Both the position numbers and the translations under genes were made by a program. A stretch of 64,000 nt of DNA, taken from Erysipelotrichaceae bacterium. Its GTDB lineage: Bacteria; Bacillota_I; Bacilli_A; Erysipelotrichales; Erysipelotrichaceae. Under the pieces are notes generated by a model that had not been told where the DNA came from, made no database searches, and saw nothing but the letters and a program-made list of their open reading frames with translations. Position 1 is the stretch's first letter. Each line of letters begins with the position of its first letter. Location of the stretch: assembly GCA_030694975.1 (NCBI GenBank), contig JAUYTU010000010.1, forward strand, positions 124,001 to 188,000. Reading direction: 5' to 3'. Shown here in pieces: positions 25,269-34,651 of the stretch.

Positions 25269-27053
25269 TCATTCTTTCTTTAACAACAATTCTTCAAACT
25301 TCTCTTTCTCGATTGGTTTACTATAATAGAATCCTTGTAGTAAATCACATTTCTTATCACTCAAAAATTCGACTTCCTCAATAGTTTCAACCCCTTCGGC
25401 TACCGTTCTTAATCCAATCGTTTCAGCCATTGACAGAATCGCCGTCGTAATTCTTCTTTGATTGTCATTCTTATCAATATTCGAAATGAACGAACGATCA
25501 ATTTTTAGAACATCGACCGGAAAGTTGGCTAAGTATGATAACGAAGAGTACCCTGTTCCAAAATCATCAATTGCTAGGGTAAAACCATTTTCTCTTAATC
25601 TTCGAAACACACTGATCGTAAGTTCAGTATTTTCCATTGCACTACTTTCAGTAATCTCGAATACAACTTGAGCATGATCGATTCCATATCTATGTGACAG
25701 TTTGAGAATTTCATCAACAAGATTTCTCTCAGTAATTTGCTTTGAGGAAAGATTAATCGAATATTTGATGGTCGGTAGTTTTCGGTCTTTAAAATCCTTA
25801 ATCAACATAAATATGCTTTCAATGACCCAGTAACCTAAAGGGACAATCAAACCGGAAAGCTCCGCATAAGGAATAAACTCACCGGGACCTAATATGCCAA
25901 ATCTATCATGTTTCCATCGCACAAGGGCTTCCGCACCTTTAATAATCCCTGTCCTATTTTCGACTTGAATTTGATAGTAGACTCGCATTTCATTATTCAA
26001 TAATGCATATTTAAGCTCATGTCCAAGTTTAATCCACTTCGTCGCTTTTTCATTCATGGTTGGGGAGAAAAACTTTATTGTGTTTTTACCTGAATCTTTA
26101 GCTACCTGAAGCGCAATTTCCGCGTTTTGCATTAATGCATCATAGTCCTGACCATCATCCGGATATAAGCTTATACCATAGGATGCTGTGATACTAACTT
26201 GCTTATCATTTATAAAATAGGGATTACTAATCAAATCATTTATACGCTTTACGATATTTATCAAAGTATCAACATTTGGAATATCAGTGAAAAGCAAAAT
26301 AAACAAATCGCTACTTAACCGAAAAACATTATCTTTATCTCTTAATTTGCTCGAAATTCGTTTTCCAATCTCAATAAGCAATTGATCTCCAAAACTATAG
26401 CCATAGGACATATTGATGTAGGAGAACCGATCAATATTCAGTGCCACAAAATAGTGTTTCATATCTTGGTTTATCTGACGTTCGGAAACATCTAAAATAA
26501 GTTTTCTCAAATGCGCCTGATTTGGTAAGCCTGTCAAATTATCGTAAAAGCTACTCCGGTTCAATGCAGCTAGAAAATTCTCCTTTTCAGACAAGTCCGT
26601 ACAAAGTGCTAAAAAAGCTTTTTTATTTCCTGAATCGTCTTCAATCGCATATATGTTCAACCACTGGAGAAAAACCACACCATTTTTTTTACGGTTCCAA
26701 ATCTCTCCTTCCCAATATCCAAAGTTAATAATCTCATTCCAAAAATTTTCATAGAACTCTCGATCTTGATGATCGGATTTGAGAATCCTCATATTCGCAC
26801 CAATAAGTTCTTTTTCGTCATGTCCAGAAATTCTACAAGCTGAAAGATTTACCCACCTGATGCAACCAGACAAATCTGTTACATATACTGCTTGCGAAAC
26901 ATGATCAATGATTGATAGCAAAATATCTACTGTTCCATTTTTTGATTTTGATACTGTTGCTTTTGAAAAATTATGAGCCTTCGCCTTAAATTTTAGCTTG
27001 TTTTCAAGGTTTTCATTATTATTAATTGAGTTATTTCTATCTTGTTTGGACAT
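25269..27053 (-). CDS. PAS-GGDEF-EAL protein, probable c-di-GMP phosphodiesterase
   Basis: 594 residues, no membrane segment. A PAS domain (about 45-165, with AVYVTDLSGCIRWVN) is followed by a GGDEF domain (about 170-330) in which the active-site motif is replaced by SSDLF, so cyclase activity is unlikely. The EAL domain (about 340-590) has EALVRW, an Asn in SINLSS, Glu in FEITES, the DDFGTGYSSLSYL loop, Lys in VLKIDRSF and Glu in AEGVET, a complete catalytic set. It should hydrolyse c-di-GMP in the cytoplasm with PAS-sensed control. Monocistronic, with GGGAAGGG before its start. Confidence 0.9.
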   Translation of the reverse strand: MSKQDRNNSINNNENLENKLKFKAKAHNFSKATVSKSKNGTVDILLSIIDHVSQAVYVTDLSGCIRWVNLSACRISGHDEKELIGANMRILKSDHQDREFYENFWNEIINFGYWEGEIWNRKKNGVVFLQWLNIYAIEDDSGNKKAFLALCTDLSEKENFLAALNRSSFYDNLTGLPNQAHLRKLILDVSERQINQDMKHYFVALNIDRFSYINMSYGYSFGDQLLIEIGKRISSKLRDKDNVFRLSSDLFILLFTDIPNVDTLINIVKRINDLISNPYFINDKQVSITASYGISLYPDDGQDYDALMQNAEIALQVAKDSGKNTIKFFSPTMNEKATKWIKLGHELKYALLNNEMRVYYQIQVENRTGIIKGAEALVRWKHDRFGILGPGEFIPYAELSGLIVPLGYWVIESIFMLIKDFKDRKLPTIKYSINLSSKQITERNLVDEILKLSHRYGIDHAQVVFEITESSAMENTELTISVFRRLRENGFTLAIDDFGTGYSSLSYLANFPVDVLKIDRSFISNIDKNDNQRRITTAILSMAETIGLRTVAEGVETIEEVEFLSDKKCDLLQGFYYSKPIEKEKFEELLLKKE

Positions 27054-27577
27054 CGTTTTCCCTTCCCCCCCGATACTATATTGAATCGAGTAAACATTAA
27101 ACGAGTCTTATGATAATTAATATCTTCGAATTAAATAATCAAGTTCAATTATATGATGTTCTATTTTTGTATTTATGTCAATGTCAAAGACCTCAATTCT
27201 TGTTCATTCACCCTATAAAAAGACTGATTCTTCTGAATGCCTTGTTTTAGCAACTAACATCTTCTATGACAACGTTTATCAATCAAACCAGCAATCAGAA
27301 ATAATGAGAGATCGAGAAATTCAAATCTTACTGAGACGTAATTCGTTATTTGTTTCTATTAATCTAATATGAAAACGTTAAATATGCGTTTTTTTCAATA
27401 TTGAAATCCCCGTAAAAACCGTAATTTCCGGATTATTCAAAATTTACGAAACCGATTTCAAAAAACTAACGGATTTCGAGGACTAATTACTTAAAAGCCA
27501 TTGCTCTTTTAAAAATGGCACTATATAATCAAATTATAGTAGCAATTATCAAACAAAATGAGAGAGGGCCAATCATC
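27054..27577. promoter_or_regulatory. Divergent control region with a 14-base palindrome
   Basis: 524 bases between the leftward EAL gene and the rightward carbohydrate-enzyme-like gene. TTTCAATATTGAAA at 27393-27406 is a perfect palindrome. GAAATCC (27403) and GGATTTC (about 27472) form a wider repeat, and ATGAAAACGTTAAAT near 27369 partly matches a CcpA cre box. These could regulate the rightward gene by sugar supply. No reading frame with a ribosome site is present. Confidence 0.4.
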
Positions 27578-30500
27578 ATGAAACCATCCGATTTATTTTT
27601 TGGAAGTGCATCGTTAAACGGTGAAAATAAAGAAATTTCACTTGAAACGGTGTCCATCAACGAGGAATCATTCTTCAAGATTGAAAACTACAATCACATG
27701 AATCCGTTCTTTATGACCGTCGTCAGTGACGTTGATCATTGGATGTTTATATCAAGTACCGGCGGACTGACTTGTGGACGTAAGAATGCGGATAGCGCAT
27801 TATTCCCGTATTACACGGATGACAAAATTCATGACAGCTTTGAAACCACAGGATCCCATACAACAATCATCGTCTTGAGGGACGAAAAAAATTTTTTATG
27901 GAAACCGTTTTCGTCTCACAACAGCAATGTATATAAGATCACTCGAAACCTATATAAAAACACGATTGGCAATAAAATCATGTTTGAAGAAATCAACCAT
28001 GATCTAGGAGTTGCTTTTACCTATAGCTGGAAAAACAGTGATGTGTTTGGGTTCATCAAAGAATCAAAATTGAGAAATTTATCTGAAACTGAAGTCAATG
28101 TTAAGGTCTTGGATGGCATTCGCAACATCCTGCCCTACGGTGTCAACACCAACTTACAACAATCTCTAAGTACGCTTCTTGACGGGTATAAACGTTGTGA
28201 GTTAGTAGACGGTGGTTTAGGAATATTCAATCTGAGTTCAATCTTAACGGATAGAGCTGAACCCAGCGAATCATTGAAAGCAACGATCGTTTGGTCGAAG
28301 GGACTGGACCATCCAAAATATCTCTTATCAGAACAACAAGTCGAAGCATTCGCTTTGAATCATGAAGTCGAAACAGAAGTTGATGTTAAGGGCCGACGCG
28401 GATCTTACTACATCGTAGACTCACTTCAACTGAAGGACCGCGAATCCAAAGCTTGGATCACGGTTGCGGAACTTAATAAAAGTGCGGTGGATGTTGCGAA
28501 GCGCATGAAGGAGTTAAGCGAAAATTCATCCTTGATTGAGGATGTAAATACGGATGTATCTAAGGGAGATTTCAATCTTAGAAAACTTGTGTTTAATGCC
28601 GATGGAATGCAATGCACGGCAAACGAAAAAACAAGTAATCGACATTTTTCCAATACGTTATATAACATCATGCGTGGCGGTGTATACGCGGATGGCTATA
28701 ACATTGAAAGAGATGATTTTAAAGGCTTTGTCCAGGTTTGGAATAAAGATATTTATACACAGCAATTAGGATTTCTTGCTAAGTTACCTCCAACCATCAA
28801 CTATAATGAATTGCTTTTGTTAGTTGAAGATTTACATAACAAAGATTTCGAGCGACTTGTATTAGAGTACTTACCGCTAACCTTCAGCAGACGTCATGGC
28901 GATCCAAGTCGTCCTTGGAATCGGTTCAGTATTGAAGTCGTAAAAGATGATGGAAGTAAGAAACTGAACTTTGAAGGAAACTGGCGTGATATTTTTCAAA
29001 ACTGGGAAGCATTATCGATGTCCTATCCGGCATTTACCGAAAGTATCATTGCTAAGTTTGTCAATGCATCGACCGCCGATGGCTATAACCCCTATCGCAT
29101 TACAAAACACGGACTTGATTGGGAAGCCTTAAACCCCGATGAACCATGGTCAAATATCGGATATTGGGGAGACCATCAAATCATTTATCTTCTCAAACTT
29201 ATGGAAATATCCAAAGCCTACAATCCTCAGAAATTACAAGATTATCTGCACAAAGACATCTTTGTATATGCCAATGTTCCGTATAGAATTAAGGGATTTG
29301 ACGCTTTGGTTGAAGATCCTAGAAATAGTATTGTGTATGATTATGCGGTTGAAAAACAAATTCACACAAAAGCCGCAAACGTGGGGGCGGATGGTAAGTT
29401 AGTTTACAAAAATGATCAAATCTACAAGGTGAATCTGTTAGAGAAACTATTGGTAACGCTGCTTGCCAAACTTTCTAATTACGTTCCTGAGGGTGGAATA
29501 TGGATGAACACCCAGCGTCCGGAGTGGAATGATGCGAATAATGCATTGGTTGGAAATGGTTTATCGATGGTTACGTTGTACTATTTACATCGCTTCCAAA
29601 CCTTTATGAAACAGTTAGTTAATGAAGTCGAACTGGATTCCGTTGATGTATCATTTGAAGTGCTAAAAATGTTTGGTGATACCGCCACCGTGCTGAAGGA
29701 CAGTAAGCACTATCTTGGTTCACCCATCTCCGATGAAGTCCGTTTTGAAATCATGAAATCCTTAGGTACGATTGGTGAAAACTATCGTAATGCCATCTAT
29801 GTACTTGGCTTTAGCGGCGAGAAATCAAAAATAGCGATCTCTGACTTAAAAGAGTTCATCGATGTGACCATGTTGCACTTGAAGGATTCCATTAAAAAGA
29901 ACCGTCGCGAAGATGGTCTTTATCACTCCTATAACCTCATTCGATTTGAAGAAGAGGGTTGTAGTATTTCTCATCTCTATGAAATGTTGGAAGGTCAAGT
30001 TTCGGTGTTAAGTTCAAAAGCACTGGATGCTCAAGAAAGTATCGCAGTACTACAAGCGCTCAGAAACAGTCCTGTATATCGAGAAGATCAAGATAGCTAT
30101 ATGCTATATCCAAATCGTGAACTTCCTAGATTCTTACAGAAGAATGTAATCCCTGAAGATCTAGTGATGTCTTCCGTAGTCTTAAAAGAAGAACTCAAAA
30201 ACAATCGTAATCAATTTATTGATAAAGATGTATTTGGAAAGTATCATTTCAACGGTCGCTTCAGAAATGGGTATGACATTGAAGCAGCGCTTAAGAACAC
30301 CAAAGAATATAACGATGAAGACATTAAACACGTAAAAGAGCTGTTCTCAGACCTGTTTAATCACCATGCTTTTACAGGACGTTCAGGTACGTTCTATAAG
30401 TACGAAGGCTTAGGTTCGATCTATTGGCATATGGTATCTAAGTTAGTGTTGGCTACTCAAGAAAACTTTGAGGATGTCTATGCTTTAAAAGGGCTGAACG

Positions 30501-31006
30501 AAGATGCCATCGCTTTGCTAAATAAATTTCGAGCATCAAAAGCCGGTATTGGCGTAGAAAAACCACCGGAAGTTTACGGTGCATTCCCCACCGATGCATA
30601 TTCCCATACACCATCATTTGCTGGTGTGCAGCAACCCGGATTGACAGGTCAAGTTAAAGAAGACTTTATTTCACGCTTTAAAGAGTTGGGTGTGAAGGTA
30701 CAGGATGGACTTGTCCATTTTGATCCGGTATTACTCGAAAAATCTGAATTCTTAGGTGAGAAGCAAGCATGGACATTGCCATCTGAAACCCTTTGGTTAG
30801 ACAAGGATTCATTAGGATTTACTTTCTGTACTGTACCCATTATCTATACGTTATCAGACCATAAGAAAATCGTTGTCTTCTTCAACGATGGAAGTGAAAG
30901 AAGCTTTGAGGAAGCATTAGATCTTGAAACAAGTCATAGCATGTTTAATCGGGATGGTAAAATTGACAGAATTGAAGTAACTATCGTTGGCAGTCAGTTG
31001 AGATAA
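27578..31006 (+). CDS. Large carbohydrate-active-enzyme-like protein, (alpha/alpha)6 type suspected
   Basis: 1142 residues from the ATG at 27578 (GAGAGAGG upstream); no signal peptide, so cytoplasmic. The N-terminal third is strand-rich with MTVVSDVDHWMFISSTGGLT and SHTTIIVLRD, like the beta-sandwich of GH94-type phosphorylases. The middle, with GDPSRPWNRFSIEV, YNPYRITKHGLDWE and PWSNIGYWGDHQIIYLL, followed by Trp-rich helices, resembles a toroidal glycosidase/phosphorylase core. Large uncharacterised proteins of this kind are sometimes labelled cellobiose phosphorylase, but I cannot place catalytic residues. It stands alone and ends at a strong terminator; no sugar transporter is adjacent. 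Confidence 0.6.
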   Translation: MKPSDLFFGSASLNGENKEISLETVSINEESFFKIENYNHMNPFFMTVVSDVDHWMFISSTGGLTCGRKNADSALFPYYTDDKIHDSFETTGSHTTIIVLRDEKNFLWKPFSSHNSNVYKITRNLYKNTIGNKIMFEEINHDLGVAFTYSWKNSDVFGFIKESKLRNLSETEVNVKVLDGIRNILPYGVNTNLQQSLSTLLDGYKRCELVDGGLGIFNLSSILTDRAEPSESLKATIVWSKGLDHPKYLLSEQQVEAFALNHEVETEVDVKGRRGSYYIVDSLQLKDRESKAWITVAELNKSAVDVAKRMKELSENSSLIEDVNTDVSKGDFNLRKLVFNADGMQCTANEKTSNRHFSNTLYNIMRGGVYADGYNIERDDFKGFVQVWNKDIYTQQLGFLAKLPPTINYNELLLLVEDLHNKDFERLVLEYLPLTFSRRHGDPSRPWNRFSIEVVKDDGSKKLNFEGNWRDIFQNWEALSMSYPAFTESIIAKFVNASTADGYNPYRITKHGLDWEALNPDEPWSNIGYWGDHQIIYLLKLMEISKAYNPQKLQDYLHKDIFVYANVPYRIKGFDALVEDPRNSIVYDYAVEKQIHTKAANVGADGKLVYKNDQIYKVNLLEKLLVTLLAKLSNYVPEGGIWMNTQRPEWNDANNALVGNGLSMVTLYYLHRFQTFMKQLVNEVELDSVDVSFEVLKMFGDTATVLKDSKHYLGSPISDEVRFEIMKSLGTIGENYRNAIYVLGFSGEKSKIAISDLKEFIDVTMLHLKDSIKKNRREDGLYHSYNLIRFEEEGCSISHLYEMLEGQVSVLSSKALDAQESIAVLQALRNSPVYREDQDSYMLYPNRELPRFLQKNVIPEDLVMSSVVLKEELKNNRNQFIDKDVFGKYHFNGRFRNGYDIEAALKNTKEYNDEDIKHVKELFSDLFNHHAFTGRSGTFYKYEGLGSIYWHMVSKLVLATQENFEDVYALKGLNEDAIALLNKFRASKAGIGVEKPPEVYGAFPTDAYSHTPSFAGVQQPGLTGQVKEDFISRFKELGVKVQDGLVHFDPVLLEKSEFLGEKQAWTLPSETLWLDKDSLGFTFCTVPIIYTLSDHKKIVVFFNDGSERSFEEALDLETSHSMFNRDGKIDRIEVTIVGSQLR

Positions 31007-31015
31007 ACGCAAAAG

Positions 31016-31051
31016 AAGGAGCATTTACCCCTTGAGGTGAATGCTCCTTTT
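31016..31051 (+). terminator. Terminator after the 1142-residue protein gene
   Basis: Arms AAGGAGCATTTACC / GGTGAATGCTCCTT with one mismatch, 6-base loop, followed by TTTATC. Convergent with the copper operon and possibly bidirectional. Confidence 0.85.
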
Positions 31052-31076
31052 ATCATGCATATACAAATCATTGACC

Positions 31077-33143
31077 TTACTTAATTTTTAGCAGTTTCGC
31101 ATTGATGGCTACGATAATCGTACTCATCGACATAAATACGGCACCCACCGCCGGACTGATTACAATTCCCTGATAATAAAGGACGCCGGCAGCCAATGGC
31201 ATGGCAATAATGTTATAACCGGTTGCCCACACCAGATTTTGAATCATCTTCGAATATGTGACTTTCGAAAGTTTAATCAGATTAACAACATCGTTAGGGT
31301 CGCTTCTAACTAATATTACATCCGCAGTCTCAATGGCCACATCCGTTCCTGCGCCAATCGCAATACCCAAATCTGCTCGCGCAAGTGCCGGAGCATCATT
31401 GACACCATCGCCCGTCATCGCGACTTTATGACCTTTTTTAATTAACTCATCAATCTTCTCAGATTTTTGTTGAGGTAAAACCTCGGATATGACCATGTCA
31501 ATATTGAGCTTCTTACCCACAAAATCAGCCACGTTATGATTATCCCCGGTTAACATCACGGTTTTGATATTCATAGACTTTAATGTATCTACAGCTGTCT
31601 TCGCGCTTTCGCGAACGATGTCCGAAAGTGCGATATAACCGAGTAGTTTTTCATCTTCCAAAACAAAGACCACCGTCTTACCTTCATGAGCCAATGACTC
31701 ATAGTCTTCTTGGTCAAACGGTATATCCTGACTTCTCATATAGCCTGGACTGACGATCATGACCTTTTTATTATCAATAACCGCTTCTAAACCTTTTCCA
31801 GGCAGGTTTTGATAATCACTCACATCTTTCGACGTCAATTCTCTCTTCTTGCCTTCTTTAACAATTCCTTTGGCAATCGGATGTTCCGAATTTAACTCAA
31901 TTGAATACGCCAAAGTTAACAGTCTATCTTCCTCAACATCAATCGTACGAATCTCCGTAATGCCAAATTCACCTTCTGTCAGTGTGCCAGTTTTATCAAA
32001 AACAACCAAATCGATATTTCTTGCACTTTCGAAAGCCATTCTGTCACGAATTAATAATCCTCTTTTCGCTCCGATGCTCGTCGAAATTGCGGTGACCAAC
32101 GGTGTTGCCAAACCCAAGGCATGCGGACATGCAATAATGATTACAGTAACTGATCGTTCAATAGCGAAACCTATTTCTGCGCCAAGACTTAACCAAACGA
32201 TAAACGTTAATGTACCCGCGGATACAGCCAAGTAAAACAGCCACTTCGCCGCAACATCCGCAAGTCGTTGCGTTTTAGACTTGGACAGCTGAGCTTCTTT
32301 AACCAATCGCACAACCTGAGATAAAAATGTTTCATCGCCGGTTTTACTGACCTTAAACTTCAAAATACCATCACCGTTGATAGATCCACCGATGACCTCA
32401 TCCTCATTTTCCTTCGCCACCGGAACCGACTCACCGGTAATCATTGACTCATTTACTTCCGATTTTCCATCGAAAACAATTCCGTCAATCGGTATTTTCT
32501 CACCGGGTTTAACCAGAATATGATCACCTTTTTTTAACTCACTCACCAAAACTTCAATCGTTTTTCCATCCTCTTGAATCCGATGAGCTTCTTCGGGCAT
32601 AAGCTTTAACAACTCGTTCAACGCATTGCTAGCTCCCATAATGGACTTCATTTCAATCCAATGGCCCAACAACATAATGACGATCAGCGTTGCCAATTCC
32701 CAAAAGAAGTCATTACCAATTTTAAGAAACACGGCCGCCGTACTATATATGTACGCCGTCGTAATCGCAAAAGCAATTAACGTCATCATGGCCGGTTCTT
32801 TTTTCTTCAACTCATCCCAAGATCCGGTTAAAAACGGTTTTCCGCCATATATATAAAGGACTGTGGATAGCAGAAACAAAATCAGAGAGTCTCCGCTGAA
32901 ACGCCAGTCGACATTTAAAAACATTTGAATCATCGGTGAGAGCATTAAAATGGGAACCATGATAAAAAGCGAAACGAAAAACCGCTTCTTGAAGTCCTCG
33001 ACCATCATTGCATGATGATCGTGTTGATCATGTTTCATTTCTTTATCTTGATGTTTATCGTGCTGACCTTCACCTTGTGAATGCTTACCATGCATTTCTT
33101 TTTCATTATGAACTTCATGTTGATCATCTTTATTATTATTCAT
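31077..33143 (-). CDS. copB: CopB-type copper/silver-exporting P-type ATPase
   Basis: 688 residues from the ATG at 33143 (GAGGTG upstream). The first 50 residues are His/Asp/Lys-rich (repeated HxxH words, DQHDHHAMM), a metal-binding tail. Eight membrane helices are expected. The ion-binding helix carries CPH (IIIACPHALGLATPL), typical of CopB rather than CPC-type CopA; MITGESVPV, the phosphorylation site FDKTGTLTEGE and GDGVNDAPALA are intact. It should export Cu(I)/Cu(II) or Ag(I). Last gene of a three-gene operon behind a CsoR-type palindrome. Confidence 0.93.
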   Translation of the reverse strand: MNNNKDDQHEVHNEKEMHGKHSQGEGQHDKHQDKEMKHDQHDHHAMMVEDFKKRFFVSLFIMVPILMLSPMIQMFLNVDWRFSGDSLILFLLSTVLYIYGGKPFLTGSWDELKKKEPAMMTLIAFAITTAYIYSTAAVFLKIGNDFFWELATLIVIMLLGHWIEMKSIMGASNALNELLKLMPEEAHRIQEDGKTIEVLVSELKKGDHILVKPGEKIPIDGIVFDGKSEVNESMITGESVPVAKENEDEVIGGSINGDGILKFKVSKTGDETFLSQVVRLVKEAQLSKSKTQRLADVAAKWLFYLAVSAGTLTFIVWLSLGAEIGFAIERSVTVIIIACPHALGLATPLVTAISTSIGAKRGLLIRDRMAFESARNIDLVVFDKTGTLTEGEFGITEIRTIDVEEDRLLTLAYSIELNSEHPIAKGIVKEGKKRELTSKDVSDYQNLPGKGLEAVIDNKKVMIVSPGYMRSQDIPFDQEDYESLAHEGKTVVFVLEDEKLLGYIALSDIVRESAKTAVDTLKSMNIKTVMLTGDNHNVADFVGKKLNIDMVISEVLPQQKSEKIDELIKKGHKVAMTGDGVNDAPALARADLGIAIGAGTDVAIETADVILVRSDPNDVVNLIKLSKVTYSKMIQNLVWATGYNIIAMPLAAGVLYYQGIVISPAVGAVFMSMSTIIVAINAKLLKIK

Positions 33144-33215
33144 AAACACACACCTCATTTCTACTCTTTACAGTTTTTTTTGCAAAGGATGTATACTATG
33201 GGTAGTCTATAAAAC

Positions 33216-33773
33216 CTAAGACAGTTGCATCGTCGTTTCACACGTGTCATTTATTTCAAAGGTTGAGAGTTGTTTTGTAGCTACAAAACCTTTATAAGTT
33301 ATGGTCATTTCAATGTTTCTACCACTTGGCAACCACAAACCAGCAAATCCTTTGGGAGATGTAACAATATCTTGATCCAAAATTATTTCATCTGTGTCTG
33401 AATCTGTGATTAGTACTCGAAGGGTCTCATTTTGTAATTCCCCCGTACAAGTAACCAAACTGTGAGTTGCGCATGGATGGGTTTGATTAATAAATGGCGC
33501 AACCGATAAATAAAACAAATCAGTCGGAAGATCCAATTCAACGGCATCGTTCTCATCGCTCAAAAGTAATTGTGTTGATGTGACTGATGCATTGAATCCC
33601 AAAGGTTCATCAGTTTTCTGTTCAAGATAATTAATAATCTCCACAACACTCAAACTTTGAAGCTCATAACGATTTAGAAATGCTTCTGACTTTTTTTGAT
33701 TTGCAGTTAAAAGCGAATAACCTATGAATGCTACTATAATAATCATTGATAATAAAAGTATATTTTTTTTCAT
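33216..33773 (-). CDS. cueP: CueP-family metal-binding protein
   Basis: 185 residues. An N-terminal hydrophobic segment (residues 4-23) anchors or exports the protein. FYLSVAPFINQTHPC and SLVTCTGEL match the conserved centre of CueP, with Cys101, His104 and Cys109, and a further Cys near 178 (NDTCET) completes the three-cysteine set. CueP is best known as a periplasmic copper-binding protein of Salmonella; here it should act on the outer face of the membrane. It sits between the HMA chaperone and copB, which supports copper handling. Confidence 0.85.
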   Translation of the reverse strand: MKKNILLLSMIIIVAFIGYSLLTANQKKSEAFLNRYELQSLSVVEIINYLEQKTDEPLGFNASVTSTQLLLSDENDAVELDLPTDLFYLSVAPFINQTHPCATHSLVTCTGELQNETLRVLITDSDTDEIILDQDIVTSPKGFAGLWLPSGRNIEMTITYKGFVATKQLSTFEINDTCETTMQLS

Positions 33774-33800
33774 ATATGTGTTTCCTTCCTCGTATTTCTG

Positions 33801-34007
33801 TTATCGAGCAACTGCTTCATAACCCAAATCTTCAATTGCCTTTACCAAATCTGCTACCGTAATATCTTCCTCATCATACATAATCTTCGCAGATTTGTTT
33901 TGAAAGTCATAATCAAATCTGAAAATACCGAGTAATCTCAATTTTGATTCAATGCGGTTTATGCAACCGATACACGTAGTTCTTCCTATTTTAATCGTTG
34001 TTTCCAT
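33801..34007 (-). CDS. copZ: Heavy-metal-associated (CopZ-like) copper chaperone
   Basis: 68 residues with the HMA beta-alpha fold. The metal site reads TTCIGCI (Cys-x-x-Cys preceded by Arg-Thr-Thr rather than Gly-Met-Thr), and the C-terminus DLVKAIEDLGYEAV is typical. It should carry Cu(I) in the cytoplasm and pass it to the ATPase. First gene of the copper operon, directly behind the CsoR-type palindrome. Confidence 0.85.
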   Translation of the reverse strand: METTIKIGRTTCIGCINRIESKLRLLGIFRFDYDFQNKSAKIMYDEEDITVADLVKAIEDLGYEAVAR

Positions 34008-34025
34008 AAAACCCTTCTTTCTTAC

Positions 34026-34042
34026 ATACCCCTAGGGGGTAT
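34026..34042. promoter_or_regulatory. CsoR-type operator of the copper operon
   Basis: ATACCCCTAGGGGGTAT is a near-perfect palindrome with the C-tract/G-tract core of CsoR operators, 19 bases before the chaperone start. CsoR repressors release such sites on binding Cu(I). No csoR gene is in the window. Confidence 0.75.
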
Positions 34043-34147
34043 ATGGTTATCATACCACTAAAATCGTGATAATTTCAAGCCATATGGCTTAAGAGATGGA
34101 AACAATCCGGTATTGTTGTATTTTCTTACACATCAAAGAGTTAATAG

Positions 34148-34180
34148 AAAAGCCTCCCGAAATAACGGGAGGCACTTTTT
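34148..34180 (-). terminator. Terminator of the leftward small-protein genes
   Basis: Arms AAGCCTCCCG / CGGGAGGC with a 6-base loop. T-runs occur on both sides, so it may act in both directions; it separates the stress cluster from the copper operon promoter. Confidence 0.75.
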
Positions 34181-34315
34181 AATATACAACTCACTAATTT
34201 CCCTCACATTGATGGCTTATGAAACATTCAAGTTGTCAATCCAATCCAACATCAGGAAACGTAGCAAAATTGTGTCTGATCCACTAAGAATATCTTCTGG
34301 ATTTCTTAACTTAAA

Positions 34316-34387
34316 CTAAATTACGTTAAGTAACCAAAGGACTAAAAGTATGACCAAAATTGTACCTACGATGCCTAAACCTCTCAT
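34316..34387 (-). CDS. 23-residue hydrophobic peptide
   Basis: Sequence MRGLGIVGTILVILLVLWLL plus NVI: one membrane helix. AAGGAG lies 9 bases before the ATG. It follows the lmo0937-like gene in the same direction and shares its LVLWLL word, so it may be a diverged or shortened relative. Confidence 0.45.
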   Translation of the reverse strand: MRGLGIVGTILVILLVLWLLNVI

Positions 34388-34441
34388 AGTATTTTCTCCT
34401 TACTGTTAATAACCTTAACCAGTATTCGTGCTTTTAACTAA

Positions 34442-34588
34442 CTAAACTACTTTCTTGCCTTGAAGCAAGTTAACAATTACCAATACTAATGCTACCACTA
34501 ACAAAATATGAATCAGCGGTCCGCCAATAGCAGAGACTAAACCGAGAAGCCATAAAACCAACAGAACGACTACGATTGTCCATAACAT
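34442..34588 (-). CDS. lmo0937-family small membrane protein
   Basis: 48 residues: MLWTIVVVLLVLWLLGL, then a Gly-Pro turn, a second hydrophobic helix and the basic tail QGKKVV. This matches the small two-helix lmo0937-type proteins of Bacillota, which are commonly found near CsbD and general-stress genes. It lies 64 bases beyond the stop of the CsbD-like gene in the same direction. Function unknown; probably a stress-related membrane peptide. Confidence 0.7.
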   Translation of the reverse strand: MLWTIVVVLLVLWLLGLVSAIGGPLIHILLVVALVLVIVNLLQGKKVV

Positions 34589-34651
34589 ATAAATCATCCT
34601 TCCTTTTTCATATCTTTAACAAGCGAACTTGTTAAGACCATGATTGTTTTG

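Noticed and set aside
27175-27372. 65-codon frame upstream of the large carbohydrate-enzyme-like gene
   Set aside because: No ribosome site before the ATG and no recognisable composition or motif.
27365-27385. Possible CcpA cre site
   Set aside because: Only the left half fits the consensus; the closing CA is missing. Mentioned in the promoter region but not called.
27515-27577. Longer start of the 1163-codon frame, beginning ATGGCACTATA like the integrase start
   Set aside because: Only 11 bases match and there is no ribosome site; the ATG at 27578 has GAGAGAGG. The match is probably chance.
34113-34319. 68-codon frame across the terminator at 34148
   Set aside because: It passes through a strong hairpin and lacks a ribosome site.
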